DNA from: Todiramphus chloris collaris
Taxonomy: Eukaryota > Chordata > Aves > Coraciiformes > Alcedinidae
DNA: 64,000 nucleotides
Assembly (NCBI GenBank): GCA_025345505.1
Contig: JANVCC010009742.1
Coordinates: 1,763,537 to 1,827,536, forward strand
Direction: 5' to 3'
The stretch's first letter is position 1. Each line of letters begins with the position of its first letter. The notes under the pieces were generated by a model that worked only from the letters and a program-made list of their open reading frames with translations, was not told the DNA's origin and did no database searches. A program made the position numbers and the translations under genes. Below, piece after piece: positions 8,933-18,209 of this stretch.

Positions 8933-10030
8933 ATGAGCCGTTTTTGGAGTTCTCTCGTGCACACATTGACCCCGTATGTCGCGGGAGAGCAACCGGTGCT
9001 ACCCGATCTGATCAAGTTGAACACCAACGAAAACCCATATGGTCCGTCACCGCGCGCATTGGCGGCCATAGCAGCCGAGACGACGGAAGCGTTGCGGCTT
9101 TATCCCGATCCAACGGCGTACAGGCTGAGAGAAGCCATCGCCAAAAGCCATGGGCTTGACGCCGATCACGTTTTTGTCGGCAACGGATCTGACGAAGTGC
9201 TGGCGCACGTGTTCCAGGCATTGCTGAAACACGACAGGCCCTTGCTGTTTCCGGATGTCACCTACAGTTTCTTTCCGACCTATTGCCGTCTCTACGCAAT
9301 AGACTTTCGGGCTGTTCCGCTCGATGACACGATGGCGGTCCGCATTGCCGACTACCGGCAGGCATGCGGCGCAATCATCCTGCCCAATCCGAATGCCCCC
9401 ACCGGCACGGCCTTGCCCCTGGCGGAAATCGAGGCATTGCTTGCCGATCACCCCAATCAGGTCGTGGTGATCGATGAAGCCTATGTGGACTTTGGTGCAC
9501 AGAGTGCAATCCCCCTGGTCGCACGCTTCCCCAATCTGCTCGTGACCCAGACCTTTTCAAAGTCGCGCGGGCTGGCCGGTCTGCGCGTTGGCTTTGCCGT
9601 CGGGCAGCCAGCGCTGATTGAAGCGCTGCACCGGGTGAAGGACAGTTTCAACTCCTATCCCCTCGACCGTCTCGCCATCGCGGGAGCGGTTGCCGCCTGG
9701 GAGGACCGGGCGTGGTTCGAGGACAAACGCGGACGGATCGTGGCCACCCGGGAAAGATTGTCCGTCGCCTTGCGCGCGCTGCAGTTTGAGGTTCTTCCGT
9801 CGGCGGCCAATTTTCTGTTTGCACGCCATGCCGTGCTGCCCGGCGCGCAGGTCGCTGCCGAGCTGAGAAGCAGGGCCATTCTGGTCAGGCATTTCCCGAA
9901 ACCGCGCATAGACGACTATCTGCGCATCAGCATCGGTACGGATGAAGAGTGCGAGACGCTTCTGTCCGGCTTGGTCGATGTGATCGCATCGTTGAAACGA
10001 CAAAAGCCCGGCATTGCTGCCGGGCCTTGA
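8933..10030 (+). CDS. hisC: Histidinol-phosphate aminotransferase
   Basis: A 365-residue fold-type I PLP aminotransferase of the HisC family (histidine pathway: imidazole acetol-phosphate to histidinol-phosphate). Marks are [12 protein letters not shown] near the N-terminus, [22 protein letters not shown], the PLP-lysine K210 in [17 protein letters not shown] (key residues FSKS) and the arginine motif LRISIGT. The start ATG at 8933 gives the normal length. HisC paralogues also act on aromatic amino acids, so this copy could have a broad substrate range. Its last codons form a terminator-like hairpin (10006-10025). Confidence 0.9.
   Translation: MSRFWSSLVHTLTPYVAGEQPVLPDLIKLNTNENPYGPSPRALAAIAAETTEALRLYPDPTAYRLREAIAKSHGLDADHVFVGNGSDEVLAHVFQALLKHDRPLLFPDVTYSFFPTYCRLYAIDFRAVPLDDTMAVRIADYRQACGAIILPNPNAPTGTALPLAEIEALLADHPNQVVVIDEAYVDFGAQSAIPLVARFPNLLVTQTFSKSRGLAGLRVGFAVGQPALIEALHRVKDSFNSYPLDRLAIAGAVAAWEDRAWFEDKRGRIVATRERLSVALRALQFEVLPSAANFLFARHAVLPGAQVAAELRSRAILVRHFPKPRIDDYLRISIGTDEECETLLSGLVDVIASLKRQKPGIAAGP
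10004..10028 (+). terminator. Hairpin overlapping the hisC 3' end
   Basis: Arms GCCCGGCA (10006-10013) and TGCCGGGC (10018-10025) are perfectly complementary with a 4-base loop and flanking A and T residues. The hairpin lies inside the last codons of hisC, between hisC and the convergent AraC-Ogt gene. It is terminator-like, without a long T-run. Confidence 0.5.
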
Positions 10031-10055
10031 TGCGTGTCTCGGGAGGAGCCGGCGA

Positions 10056-10961
10056 TCAGCCGGAACGGGCCATGTCGAGTTGCGTGCCCTCGCCCATCTG
10101 CCCGGCTTCCCAGCCGAGAATGGCGCGCTTGCGGGTCAGACCCCAGTGATAACCGGTGAGGGCGCCGGATTTGCCGACAGCGCGATGGCACGGAACCACG
10201 AAGGAAATCGGGTTGGCGCCCACCGCAGCACCGACAGCGCGGGAGGCTTTGGGCGAGCCGATTTCCTGGGCAATGTCCGAATAGGCGCAGGCCTTGCCCA
10301 TCGGCACCTTCAGCAGGGCTTCCCAGACACGCAGCTGGAAGTCAGTGCCGATCATCACCACTTTCAGCGGCCGGTCCGAACGCCATTCAGCCGGGTTGAA
10401 CACCCGTGCCGCATAGGGCGACGTGGCGCCAAGGTCTTCAACATAGGTGGCATTGGGCCAGCGGGATGTCATATCTTCCATGGTTTCACGCTCGTGCCCT
10501 TGATCGGCAAAGGCAAGACCCGCCAGCCCGCGATCCGTCACCATCACCAGTGCTCGCCCAAAGGGCGAGATATGGAAGCCGTAACGGACGACGAGGCCCG
10601 CGCCGCGGGTCTTGTAGTCGCCCGGCGACATGCCTTCATGGGTGACGAACAGGTCGTGCAGGCGGCTGGGCCCCGACAGGCCGGTTTCCAGCGCCGTCTC
10701 CAGCAAAGGCATGCCCTCGTCGAGCAGCCGGCGGGCATGATCGATGGTTACGGCCTGCAGAAAGCCCTTGGGCGACAGGCCCGCCCAACGGGTGAAAAGC
10801 TTCTGCAGGGCCGTGGGTGAAAGTCCTGCCTCCTTGGCCAGGACCTCGAGCGATGGCTGGTCGCGATAATCCTCACTGATCCGCTCGATGATATGGCTGA
10901 CAATGGCATAGTCATTGCCCGAAGGCGTGATATCGTTCTGAAGGATGGCATGCGGTTTCAT
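10056..10961 (-). CDS. AraC-type HTH fused to O6-methylguanine-DNA methyltransferase (Ada-like)
   Basis: A 301-residue two-part protein. Residues about 15-110 are an AraC-type double HTH (LEVLAKEAGLSPTALQKLF ... LHDLFVTHEGMSPGDYK). Residues about 130-290 are a methylated-DNA--protein-cysteine methyltransferase with the suicide cysteine in VVPCHRAVG and the downstream W/Y-rich end. It repairs O6-methylguanine by transferring the methyl group to that Cys. Compared with E. coli Ada it lacks the N-terminal Zn/Cys phosphotriester domain, so the AraC part cannot be switched in the classical way. Convergent with hisC. Confidence 0.88.
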   Translation of the reverse strand: MKPHAILQNDITPSGNDYAIVSHIIERISEDYRDQPSLEVLAKEAGLSPTALQKLFTRWAGLSPKGFLQAVTIDHARRLLDEGMPLLETALETGLSGPSRLHDLFVTHEGMSPGDYKTRGAGLVVRYGFHISPFGRALVMVTDRGLAGLAFADQGHERETMEDMTSRWPNATYVEDLGATSPYAARVFNPAEWRSDRPLKVVMIGTDFQLRVWEALLKVPMGKACAYSDIAQEIGSPKASRAVGAAVGANPISFVVPCHRAVGKSGALTGYHWGLTRKRAILGWEAGQMGEGTQLDMARSG

Positions 10962-11092
10962 GGTCGTTACCTCATTCCGGCATGATCCGATGCGTTGCGT
11001 CGCAAAGGCAGATCAGGCTTTCAATTCATGTTGAGTGTCATATGACCATGCAGGGGCCTGATCTGCCACCCGATTCTTGCGTGCTATGAAAA

Positions 11093-11599
11093 CTACCGGC
11101 CCTTGGCCGCGGCCAGGGCCCGGGTGAATGCCATGGCAAAGCTTTCCCGGTCATCGGGATTGAGAAACGAGCCGATCGTCACCGCCTTGCCCTGTCCCTC
11201 CACGCGCATGGAGGTGATGCCGATTTCCGCGTGCCGCGCGACATTGAACCGGGTCCAGAACGGGTTGAATTCGTGCAAGTTGGTCCGGCCTGACGGCGCC
11301 ACCTGCCTGATCTGCAGCGCGATCCTTGAAACGCTGACCTCCTCATGCGCTTTTGCCGCGGTGTAGTTCATCCGGAAGGCAAGATAGATCAGGAGGACAT
11401 CAAGGCCGAAAAAGCCGAAAACCGGCCATGCTCCCAGCGACAGGAAGAAAAGGCCGGTCAGAAAACTGCTCCCGCCGATCGCGGCCATGACAATGAGAAA
11501 GCCTCTGCGGCCAAGCGACCGGTGCGGCACCAGAAGGGCACGGAAAATTTCCTCCTCATTGTGCGCAGCAGCGTCAATTGGGTTCATTGTTTGGCTCAT
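11093..11599 (-). CDS. DUF2244 membrane protein
   Basis: A protein of about 168 residues of the DUF2244 family, found mainly in alphaproteobacteria. It has two adjacent membrane segments near the N-terminus (GFLIVMAAIGGSSFLTGLFF and the following LGAWPVFGFFGLDVLLIYLAF region) and a soluble C-terminal domain with 'NPFWTRFNV'. The start is uncertain: ATGs at 11597-11599 and 11585-11587 are possible, and the former overlaps the divergent nth reading frame. Function unknown; in rhizobia it commonly lies beside nth, as here. Confidence 0.8.
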   Translation of the reverse strand: MSQTMNPIDAAAHNEEEIFRALLVPHRSLGRRGFLIVMAAIGGSSFLTGLFFLSLGAWPVFGFFGLDVLLIYLAFRMNYTAAKAHEEVSVSRIALQIRQVAPSGRTNLHEFNPFWTRFNVARHAEIGITSMRVEGQGKAVTIGSFLNPDDRESFAMAFTRALAAAKGR

Positions 11600-11621
11600 G
11601 ACGCTTGAGTATAGAAGGGTC

Positions 11622-12389
11622 ATGGAAAATCCCAAGAGCAAATTTGATCAGATTGACGTGAGTGACATCGCCGAAAAGCCGGTGAAGCGGCCGCGCCTTG
11701 TCGCTGGTACGCGCTATACCGCCGCTGAAATCCACGAGATTTTTCGCCGGTTCTCGATCCAGCGGCCGGAACCCAAGGGCGAGCTCGAGCATGTCAATGC
11801 TTTTACCCTTTTGGTAGCGGTTGCGCTTTCGGCCCAAGCGACGGATGTCGGCGTCAACAAGGCAACCCGCGCTCTATTCAAGGTTGCCGATACGCCAGAA
11901 AAGATGCGGGATCTCGGCGAGGCAGCTGTCGGCGAATACATCCGCACCATCGGCCTCTGGCGCAATAAGGCCAAAAACGTCATTGCCCTGTCGGAAGCCC
12001 TGATCCGCGACTATGGCAGCGAGGTGCCGGATGATCGCAACGAGCTGGTCAAGCTTCCCGGTGTCGGCCGCAAGACCGCCAATGTGGTGCTCAGCATGGC
12101 GTTCGGGCAAGCGACGATGGCTGTCGACACGCATATATTCCGGATCGGCAACCGGCTGGGTCTCGCGCCGGGCAAGACACCGGATCAGGTGGAAGCCAAA
12201 TTGATGAAGATCATTCCGGCGGAATATCTCTATCACGCCCATCACTGGCTGATCCTGCACGGCCGCTATGTCTGTAAGGCCCGCAAGCCCGAATGCACGG
12301 CCTGCGTCATCGCCGATATCTGCAAGGCCGCGGAAAAGACATCGGAACTGCCGGCGCCGTTGGTACCGTTGCCCCCACAGGTTTTCTAG
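11622..12389 (+). CDS. nth: Endonuclease III (DNA glycosylase/AP lyase)
   Basis: A 255-residue base-excision repair enzyme that removes oxidised pyrimidines and cleaves abasic sites. The helix-hairpin-helix LVKLPGVGRKTANVV carries the catalytic lysine, followed by the catalytic aspartate in VDTHIFR. The [4Fe-4S] site has the exact C-x6-C-x2-C-x5-C spacing in CKARKPECTACVIADIC. I prefer the ATG at 11622 (after AGAAGGG); an in-frame ATG at 11598 overlaps the divergent DUF2244 start codon. Its stop overlaps the convergent EI24 gene by 4 bases. Confidence 0.95.
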   Translation: MENPKSKFDQIDVSDIAEKPVKRPRLVAGTRYTAAEIHEIFRRFSIQRPEPKGELEHVNAFTLLVAVALSAQATDVGVNKATRALFKVADTPEKMRDLGEAAVGEYIRTIGLWRNKAKNVIALSEALIRDYGSEVPDDRNELVKLPGVGRKTANVVLSMAFGQATMAVDTHIFRIGNRLGLAPGKTPDQVEAKLMKIIPAEYLYHAHHWLILHGRYVCKARKPECTACVIADICKAAEKTSELPAPLVPLPPQVF

Positions 12390-13102
12390 CGCAGCCCTGC
12401 GGGTGGTTCCGATTGAGCCACTGCCTTGTGCAGATGCACCATCATGGCGGCCGCAAACAGCGGGGTCAAAAGGTTGAGGATCGGAATGGCCATGAAGGCC
12501 GCAATGACGAGACCGGCCAGGAAAACCGTCGTTGCATGTTTCGACCGCAGCGCCTTGGCTTCCATTTCCGGGCGGAACCGCATGGCGGCGAATTCGAAGA
12601 ATTCCCGACCGAGCAGATAACCGTTGACCACGAAGAACGCGATGATGTTGACGCCGGGAATGAGAAGCATCAGCAGTGCGATGATATTGCCGAGGATAAC
12701 GACGCCGAGGAATCTCAGCGAAAGCACGAAGGAGCGCAGCACCGGGAGCGGGCGGCCCTTCGGATCGAGCGGGTAATCCGACTTTTCCACAACTTCAGCC
12801 ACATCGTCGAGAAACAATCCGGCGACGATGGCCGAAACCGGCGCGATCAGCAGTGCCAGCCCCAGCGCCAGGGCGATACTGGCGAATACACCGGCGATAA
12901 AGCCAAGCCACCCGGCCCAGGATGGCAGGTCCGGCATCCATTGATCGAAAAAGGGCAATGCCAGCAAGGCAAAGAGTTCCCGCAGCCCGAACCAGGCACC
13001 GATCAGCAGAAGCACGGTCATTCCGAGAGACTTCCACAGGACAGAACGGAATTCCGGCCGGAACAGGTGACTTGCTGCGGCCTGGGCGCTGTCAAAAATC
13101 AT
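12386..13102 (-). CDS. EI24/CysZ-like membrane protein
   Basis: A 238-residue membrane protein of the EI24 domain family (CysZ-like, TSUP-unrelated). Hydrophobic segments occur near residues 22-45, 60-95, 135-165 and 195-225, in the arrangement typical of CysZ/EI24 proteins. CysZ of enterics mediates sulfate uptake; in rhizobia the family members next to nth and adenosine kinase are not characterised, so I do not name it. The start is the ATG at 13100-13102 (MIFDSAQAAA); the extension upstream is not conserved-looking. Confidence 0.78.
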   Translation of the reverse strand: MIFDSAQAAASHLFRPEFRSVLWKSLGMTVLLLIGAWFGLRELFALLALPFFDQWMPDLPSWAGWLGFIAGVFASIALALGLALLIAPVSAIVAGLFLDDVAEVVEKSDYPLDPKGRPLPVLRSFVLSLRFLGVVILGNIIALLMLLIPGVNIIAFFVVNGYLLGREFFEFAAMRFRPEMEAKALRSKHATTVFLAGLVIAAFMAIPILNLLTPLFAAAMMVHLHKAVAQSEPPAGLR

Positions 13103-13267
13103 GGTACCGTTCTTCCTTTCCGGTCTTTCCAATGTTTGGGACATAAGGAGCGCGTCCGGTGCAGACAAGGCGCCCCGCGCATTAGGGGTAGTCAAGGCCC
13201 GCTGTTCCGGCTAGGACTTGGCGAACCAGAGGCCAAGAACTGCAATTGAATCAATCCTGGAGTTTTC

Positions 13268-14260
13268 ATGTCGAGTTATGACGTGCTTTGCATCGGCAAT
13301 GCCATTGTCGATATCATCGCCCGCACGGATGACGATTTTATCGTCAAGAACGGTATCATCAAGAATGCGATGAACCTGATCGATGCCGACCGTGCGGAAT
13401 TTCTGTATGAGCGCATGGGACCGGCCATCGAAGCTTCTGGCGGAAGTGCTGGCAATACGGCGGCTGGCGTTGCCAGCCTTGGCGGCCGCGCCGCCTATTT
13501 CGGCAAGGTTGCCGACGATCCGCTCGGCCACATCTTTACCCATGATATCCGCGCGCAGGGCGTTGCCTTCGATACGCGCGTGTTGAAAGCGCCGCCGCCC
13601 ACGGCCCGCTCGATGATTTTCGTTACGCCGGATGGCGAGCGCTCCATGAACACCTATCTCGGGGCCTGCGTCGAGCTTGGACCGGAAGACGTGGAAAGCT
13701 CCAAGGTATCGGAAGCCAAGGTCACCTATTTCGAAGGTTATCTCTGGGACCCGCCCCGGGCAAAGGAAGCCATCCGCCTGTCGGCGAAAATCGCGCATGA
13801 GCACAAGCGCGAAGTGTCGATGACCCTGTCGGATCCGTTCTGCGTGGATCGCTATCGCGAGGAATTCCTTGAGCTGATGCGTTCCGGCACGGTTGATATT
13901 GTTTTCGCCAACGAGGCGGAACTGAAGTCTCTGTACCAGACCGACGACTTTGAGAAGGGACTTGATGCCATCCGCAAGGATTGCAAGCTCGCCGCCATCA
14001 CCCGCTCGGAAAAGGGCTCGGTGGTTGTCTCGAAGGACGAAACCGTTGCCGTTCCGGCGATCGAGATCGCCGAGCTTGTCGATACGACGGGTGCGGGTGA
14101 TCTCTATGCGTCGGGCTTCCTGTTCGGCTATACCAATGGCCGCTCGTTGACCGATTGCGCGCGGCTCGGCTCGTTGACCGCTGGCCTCGTGATCCAGCAG
14201 ATCGGCCCGCGTCCGGCGCAAAATCTGAAAGTGGCAGCCCAGCAGGCCGGTTTACTCTGA
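13268..14260 (+). CDS. Adenosine kinase (PfkB family)
   Basis: A 330-residue PfkB/ribokinase-family carbohydrate kinase. It has the N-terminal PfkB signature region (ASGGSAGNTAAGVASLGG) and the C-terminal catalytic motif DTTGAGDLYASGFLFG (key residues GAGD, with the catalytic Asp). The sequence matches the adenosine kinase group common in rhizobia, which phosphorylates adenosine to AMP for purine salvage. Start at ATG 13268. The 3' end overlaps the convergent membrane gene by 9 bases. Confidence 0.88.
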   Translation: MSSYDVLCIGNAIVDIIARTDDDFIVKNGIIKNAMNLIDADRAEFLYERMGPAIEASGGSAGNTAAGVASLGGRAAYFGKVADDPLGHIFTHDIRAQGVAFDTRVLKAPPPTARSMIFVTPDGERSMNTYLGACVELGPEDVESSKVSEAKVTYFEGYLWDPPRAKEAIRLSAKIAHEHKREVSMTLSDPFCVDRYREEFLELMRSGTVDIVFANEAELKSLYQTDDFEKGLDAIRKDCKLAAITRSEKGSVVVSKDETVAVPAIEIAELVDTTGAGDLYASGFLFGYTNGRSLTDCARLGSLTAGLVIQQIGPRPAQNLKVAAQQAGLL

Positions 14261-14905
14261 TCGAACAATGCCGTCACGCTTGAGCTCTTCAGGCGTGCGG
14301 CCCACCTTGTGGTAATTCGGCAGGGTCCAGCCGAAATAAAGCGCGCCGCCGCGAACCGCAAAGGCGGTCAGCGCGGCGAACAGGGCCGAAACCTCCGGCC
14401 CCGCCGAAAGCCCCAGCAGCAGCGTGTAGGCGACCGAGCCGGCAAGCGCCGCAGTGACGTAGATCTCGCGCCGCATCAGCACCGACGGTTCCGCGGAAAC
14501 GATATCGCGCAGCACGCCGCCGAATGTTGCCGTCAAAATGCCTGTCACAACGGCAATGGTCGGGCTGAAACCGAGCGCCAGCGCCTTTGCAGCGCCCATG
14601 ACGCTGTAGGCCGAAAGCCCCAGCGCATCGAGCCACAGCAGAAGCCGGTAGCGCGATTCCAGGAGATTGGCGGAGAAATAGACGATGATTGCCGCAGCAG
14701 CACAGACGAGGATGTAGCCGGGCTCCCGGACCCAGAAGACGGGGACGCCGAGGATGAGGTCGCGCAGGGTGCCGCCGCCGATGCCCGTTACCGCAGCCAG
14801 AAACACGAAAGCGATGATATCGAGCTGGCGGCGCGAGGCGGCGAGGCCGCCTGTCGCGGCGAAAACAAAAACGCCCGCATAATTGAATATCTGAATCGAT
14901 GTCAT
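14252..14905 (-). CDS. Trimeric intracellular cation channel family protein (UPF0126)
   Basis: A 217-residue membrane protein of the bacterial TRIC/UPF0126 (YicG-like) family. Two homologous halves each hold three helices and a glycine-rich motif: TGIGGGTLRDLILG in the first and FGGVLRDIVSAEP in the second. These GGG/RD motifs line the ion path in TRIC channels. Start at ATG 14903-14905, preceded by GAGGGGAAC as ribosome-binding site; upstream codons were rejected. It probably forms a K+ or monovalent cation channel. Confidence 0.85.
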   Translation of the reverse strand: MTSIQIFNYAGVFVFAATGGLAASRRQLDIIAFVFLAAVTGIGGGTLRDLILGVPVFWVREPGYILVCAAAAIIVYFSANLLESRYRLLLWLDALGLSAYSVMGAAKALALGFSPTIAVVTGILTATFGGVLRDIVSAEPSVLMRREIYVTAALAGSVAYTLLLGLSAGPEVSALFAALTAFAVRGGALYFGWTLPNYHKVGRTPEELKRDGIVRSE

Positions 14906-14964
14906 CGGCTGTTCCCCTCCATATAAAAGGTAGAACATGGCCAATACGGAGCGTAAACAGCTAA

Positions 14965-15003
14965 ATTAAAAAGGCCAGACCCCGTCGCCGGAATCTGGCC
15001 TTT
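14965..15003 (-). terminator. Terminator of the grpE transcript
   Basis: Arms AAAGGCCAGA (14970-14979) and TCTGGCCTTT (14994-15003) form a perfect 10-base stem with a 14-base loop. On the minus strand the stem is followed by TTTTTAATTT, a good Rho-independent terminator just beyond the grpE stop. Confidence 0.8.
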
Positions 15004-15024
15004 GCCGTTGAGATGACGCTATGG

Positions 15025-15738
15025 TTATGCGTCTTTTTCCGCCTGCGGGTTGATCGGACCCGGCTCTGCCTGGCCTTCGCCGGCAGCCTGCTTCGGACCG
15101 CCCTTGGAAACGCCGACGAGTGCCGGGCGCAGCATGCGGTCGCCGATGACGAAACCGGCCTGCGCCACCTGCAGCACCGTGTTGTGCGGCACGTCGGCGT
15201 TGGGAATTTCGTACATGGCCTGATGGAAATTCGGGTCGAAACGCTGGCCCTGCGGCTCGATCTTCTTGACGCCGTGGCGTTCCAGCGCCGACATCATCGA
15301 GCGCTCGGTCATTTCCACGCCTTCGGCCAGTGCCTTGAAACCTGCATCGCCATTGGCGAGGGCATCGGTCGGAATGGCTTCGAGCGCGCGCTTCAGATTG
15401 TCGGAAACCGAAAGCATGTCGCGGGCGAAATTGGCGACCGAATAGGAACGCGCATCGTGAACGTCACGGGCGGTGCGCTTGCGCAGGTTTTCCATATCGG
15501 CGGCCAGACGCAGCAGCTGATCGCGCAGATCGCCGTTTTCGCCGCGCAATGCATCCAGTTCAACACTGTTGGCTGCTTCCGCCTGTTCTTCCTCTTCCTG
15601 CGCCATGGCATATTCCTCTGCCTTGCGCGATTTCAGAAAATCATCGGCGGCACGCTTCAGCGCATCACGGTCGCGCGGATTCTTCAGATCGCGCTGATCG
15701 AGATCGGGTGCGTCATGATGTTTCTTTTCTTCAGTCAT
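15025..15738 (-). CDS. grpE: Nucleotide exchange factor GrpE
   Basis: A 237-residue GrpE, the DnaK nucleotide exchange factor. An acidic, coiled-coil N-terminal half ([22 protein letters not shown]) leads to the beta-wing head with [20 protein letters not shown] and [13 protein letters not shown], ending in [16 protein letters not shown]-like sequence (here [17 protein letters not shown]). The C-terminal tail is Pro/Glu/Ala-rich and longer than in enterics. It lies 126 bases downstream of hrcA on the same strand, the usual hrcA-grpE order; dnaK is not nearby. Confidence 0.95.
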   Translation of the reverse strand: MTEEKKHHDAPDLDQRDLKNPRDRDALKRAADDFLKSRKAEEYAMAQEEEEQAEAANSVELDALRGENGDLRDQLLRLAADMENLRKRTARDVHDARSYSVANFARDMLSVSDNLKRALEAIPTDALANGDAGFKALAEGVEMTERSMMSALERHGVKKIEPQGQRFDPNFHQAMYEIPNADVPHNTVLQVAQAGFVIGDRMLRPALVGVSKGGPKQAAGEGQAEPGPINPQAEKDA

Positions 15739-15864
15739 CTATCCTGTCCGTTCATAAATCGAATGTGCGCTGGATATCGAGGTTTAGGCCATGAAAATCA
15801 AGTGCAAATGCCCGAAGCGGGGGAAGTTCGCGTGGCGGCACAGCGCCAGTGCAGTATCCGCGCT

Positions 15865-16935
15865 CTATCGCAACAGTCGTGAGACCAGCTGCGCCGTATA
15901 GTCCACCATCGGAACAATGCGCGCATAGTTCAGCCGGGTGGGGCCGATAACGCCGAGGGCGCCGATGACCCGCTGTTCCGAATCGCGATAGGGCGCGATG
16001 ACCAGAGATGAGCCGGAAAGTGAAAACAGCTTGTTCTCGGAGCCGATGAAAATGCGCACGCCCGATCCGGCTTCCGCCAGATCGAGCAGTTGTATCGTGC
16101 CTTCCTTGGTCTCGAGATCATCGAACAGATGGCGCAGCCGGTCGAGATCCGCTTCGGCGTTGATGGAATCCAGAAGGTTCCCGCGTCCGCGCACGATGAG
16201 CCGCGGCGGTTGGCCGCCACCCGTGCCGCCCCAGACCGCAAGTCCCTGCTCGACCAGGTGTTGCGACAGGACATCGAGCGCCTGCTGGGTTTCGTCCTTC
16301 AAGCGGGCAATTTCCACGCGCGCTTCGGTGATGGTGCGGCCCTGAATATGCGCATTGAGGAAATTCGATGCTTCGATCAATTGCGATGGCGTCACGCCGG
16401 GCGGCAGGTCGATCACCCGGTTTTCAATGTCGCCGCTCTGGGTCACCAGCACCGCCAGCGCCTTGGTGGGTTCCAGCCGCACAAACTCGATGTGTTTGAG
16501 TGCGCCTTCCGCTTTGGTTGCAAGCACAAGTCCGGCGCCGCGCGACATGCCCGACAGGATCTGGCTGGCCTGCGTCAGCATGTTCTCGCTCGACTGGGCC
16601 TCGCCGCCCGCCCGCACCTGCGCCTCGATGGAATTGCGCTCGTCGGAGGAAAGGTCGCCCACCTCCATGAAGGCATCGACAAAGAACCGCAGGCCCAATT
16701 GTGTCGGCAGCCGTCCCGCCGACACGTGCGGCGCGTAGACAAGGCCGAGATGCTCAAGATCGCTCATGACATTGCGGATGGTCGCCGGGGAAAGCGTCAC
16801 GGGCAGGATACGCGACAGGTTGCGCGATCCCACCGGTTCGCCGTCACCGAGATAGCTCTCGACGATGCGCCGGAAAATATCCCGTGACCGCTGGTCGAGG
16901 GATTGCAATGGTTCGGGAGTAACTGCCTTGTTCAT
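15865..16935 (-). CDS. hrcA: Heat-inducible transcription repressor HrcA
   Basis: A 356-residue HrcA repressor. The N-terminal winged helix has [21 protein letters not shown] and [19 protein letters not shown], followed by [18 protein letters not shown]; a GAF-like middle domain and the C-terminal [19 protein letters not shown] motif complete it. HrcA binds CIRCE elements, usually before groESL. No CIRCE is visible in front of hrcA or grpE here, so this operon is probably not self-regulated. Divergent from rph with 137 bases between. Confidence 0.95.
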   Translation of the reverse strand: MNKAVTPEPLQSLDQRSRDIFRRIVESYLGDGEPVGSRNLSRILPVTLSPATIRNVMSDLEHLGLVYAPHVSAGRLPTQLGLRFFVDAFMEVGDLSSDERNSIEAQVRAGGEAQSSENMLTQASQILSGMSRGAGLVLATKAEGALKHIEFVRLEPTKALAVLVTQSGDIENRVIDLPPGVTPSQLIEASNFLNAHIQGRTITEARVEIARLKDETQQALDVLSQHLVEQGLAVWGGTGGGQPPRLIVRGRGNLLDSINAEADLDRLRHLFDDLETKEGTIQLLDLAEAGSGVRIFIGSENKLFSLSGSSLVIAPYRDSEQRVIGALGVIGPTRLNYARIVPMVDYTAQLVSRLLR

Positions 16936-16966
16936 TCTGTGTGACGCCCTTGTTCTCTGCCAGGGA

Positions 16967-16994
16967 ATATAGGCGTTGTCGGTCCAATCATCAA
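16967..16994 (-). promoter_or_regulatory. Candidate hrcA promoter
   Basis: On the minus strand TTGATG (16989-16994) and CTATAT (16967-16972) are 16 bases apart; the -10 context GCCTATATT resembles the C(C/T)TAT-T box described for alphaproteobacterial RpoH promoters. It lies about 32 bases before the hrcA ATG. Both a housekeeping and a heat-shock sigma reading are possible. Confidence 0.4.
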
Positions 16995-17072
16995 AGCTTT
17001 TGCTTCATGGTTCCATTTAAGCGTCCGTTGCTCTAAAAGGCCGGACAACCATATTTTTCAAGAGGTCATTCC

Positions 17073-17789
17073 ATGCGTCCTTCCAAACGAGCCCCAGACG
17101 AAATGCGCGCCATTTCCTTCGAGCGCGGCGTTTCCAAACATGCTGAAGGCTCGTGCCTGGTCAAGTTTGGCGACACACACGTCCTGTGCACCGCCAGCCT
17201 TGAGGAAAAGGTGCCGGGCTGGATGCGCAATACCGGCAAAGGCTGGGTAACGGCGGAATACGGCATGCTGCCGCGTTCGACCGGCGACCGCATGCGCCGC
17301 GAGGCTTCATCCGGCAAGCAAGGCGGCCGCACTTTGGAAATCCAGCGGCTGATTGCCCGTTCGCTGCGTGCCGTCGTGGACCTGCAGGCGCTGGGCGAAG
17401 TGCAGATCACCGTGGACTGCGATGTCATTCAGGCGGATGGCGGCACCCGGACGGCAGCCATCACCGGCGGCTGGGTCGCCTTGCACGAATGCCTGCGCTG
17501 GATGGAAACACGCCAGATGCTCAAGGTCGAAAAGGTATTGAAGGACCATGTTGCGGCGATTTCCTGCGGCATCTCCGACGGCACGCCCGTGATTGATCTC
17601 GATTATGCCGAGGATTCAACGGCACAGACCGATGCCAACTTCGTCATGACCGGCAAAGGTGGTATCGTGGAAGTGCAGGGAACGGCGGAAGGTGAACCGT
17701 TCTCGCAGGACGAGCTGCTGGCCTTGATGGGGCTTGCCCGCAATGGCATCACCCGGCTGGTTTCCCTGCAGAAAATGGCGGTCTCGTAA
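17073..17789 (+). CDS. rph: Ribonuclease PH
   Basis: A 238-residue RNase PH, a phosphate-dependent 3'-5' exoribonuclease that trims tRNA 3' ends. The N-terminus [12 protein letters not shown] with SFERG, the [14 protein letters not shown] motif and [16 protein letters not shown] are diagnostic. A ribosome-binding AGAGG lies 8 bases before the ATG. It opens a plus-strand cluster (VOC, rdgB, hemW, rsmI, yraN) and is divergent from hrcA, the arrangement conserved in Rhizobiales. Confidence 0.96.
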   Translation: MRPSKRAPDEMRAISFERGVSKHAEGSCLVKFGDTHVLCTASLEEKVPGWMRNTGKGWVTAEYGMLPRSTGDRMRREASSGKQGGRTLEIQRLIARSLRAVVDLQALGEVQITVDCDVIQADGGTRTAAITGGWVALHECLRWMETRQMLKVEKVLKDHVAAISCGISDGTPVIDLDYAEDSTAQTDANFVMTGKGGIVEVQGTAEGEPFSQDELLALMGLARNGITRLVSLQKMAVS

Positions 17790-17801
17790 GCGGAAAACAC
17801 C

Positions 17802-18209
17802 ATGCAGCCATCGGGTATTCTGGAAACAGCACTCTATGTGACCGATATCGACGTGGCTGCACGGTTCTATGCCGATATACTCGGACTGGACGTCATCCTG
17901 CGGGCGGGCAATGAATCGGTCTTTTTCCGTTGTGGGGCGGGTGTCCTGATCCTGTTCGATGCGGAAAAGCTGAGGGAAAGGCCCAAGGGCGGTCTTCCCA
18001 TCCCGGCCCATGGTGCCAAGGGGCCGGGCCACGTCTGTTTTCGCGCAACACGGGATGAAATTTCCGGCTGGAAGTCCCATCTTGAGGCCAATGGCATTGC
18101 CATCGAAAGTGAATTTGACTGGCCCAATGGTGCCCGCTCCCTGTATTTCCGCGATCCGTCCGGAAACTCGATTGAATTTGCCGAACCGGCTTTATGGAAC
18201 CTGACATGA
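17802..18209 (+). CDS. VOC/glyoxalase-superfamily protein
   Basis: A 135-residue vicinal-oxygen-chelate fold protein with two beta-alpha-beta modules: [23 protein letters not shown] at the N-terminus and the metal-ligand-like stretch [12 protein letters not shown], ending in [16 protein letters not shown]. Candidate metal ligands are E8/H77-like residues and the final Glu. The enzyme class (lyase, dioxygenase, resistance protein) cannot be told from sequence. It lies 12 bases after rph and its TGA overlaps the rdgB ATG (ATGA), so it is translationally coupled to rdgB. Confidence 0.82.
   Translation: MQPSGILETALYVTDIDVAARFYADILGLDVILRAGNESVFFRCGAGVLILFDAEKLRERPKGGLPIPAHGAKGPGHVCFRATRDEISGWKSHLEANGIAIESEFDWPNGARSLYFRDPSGNSIEFAEPALWNLT

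Noticed and set aside
16936-17072. CIRCE element at hrcA
   Set aside because: I looked for TTAGCACTC and GAGTGCTAA in both orientations; neither half is present.
17802-18209. Named glyoxalase I (gloA)
   Set aside because: The VOC fold is clear, but the metal and glutathione residues cannot be matched with confidence, so no gene name is given.
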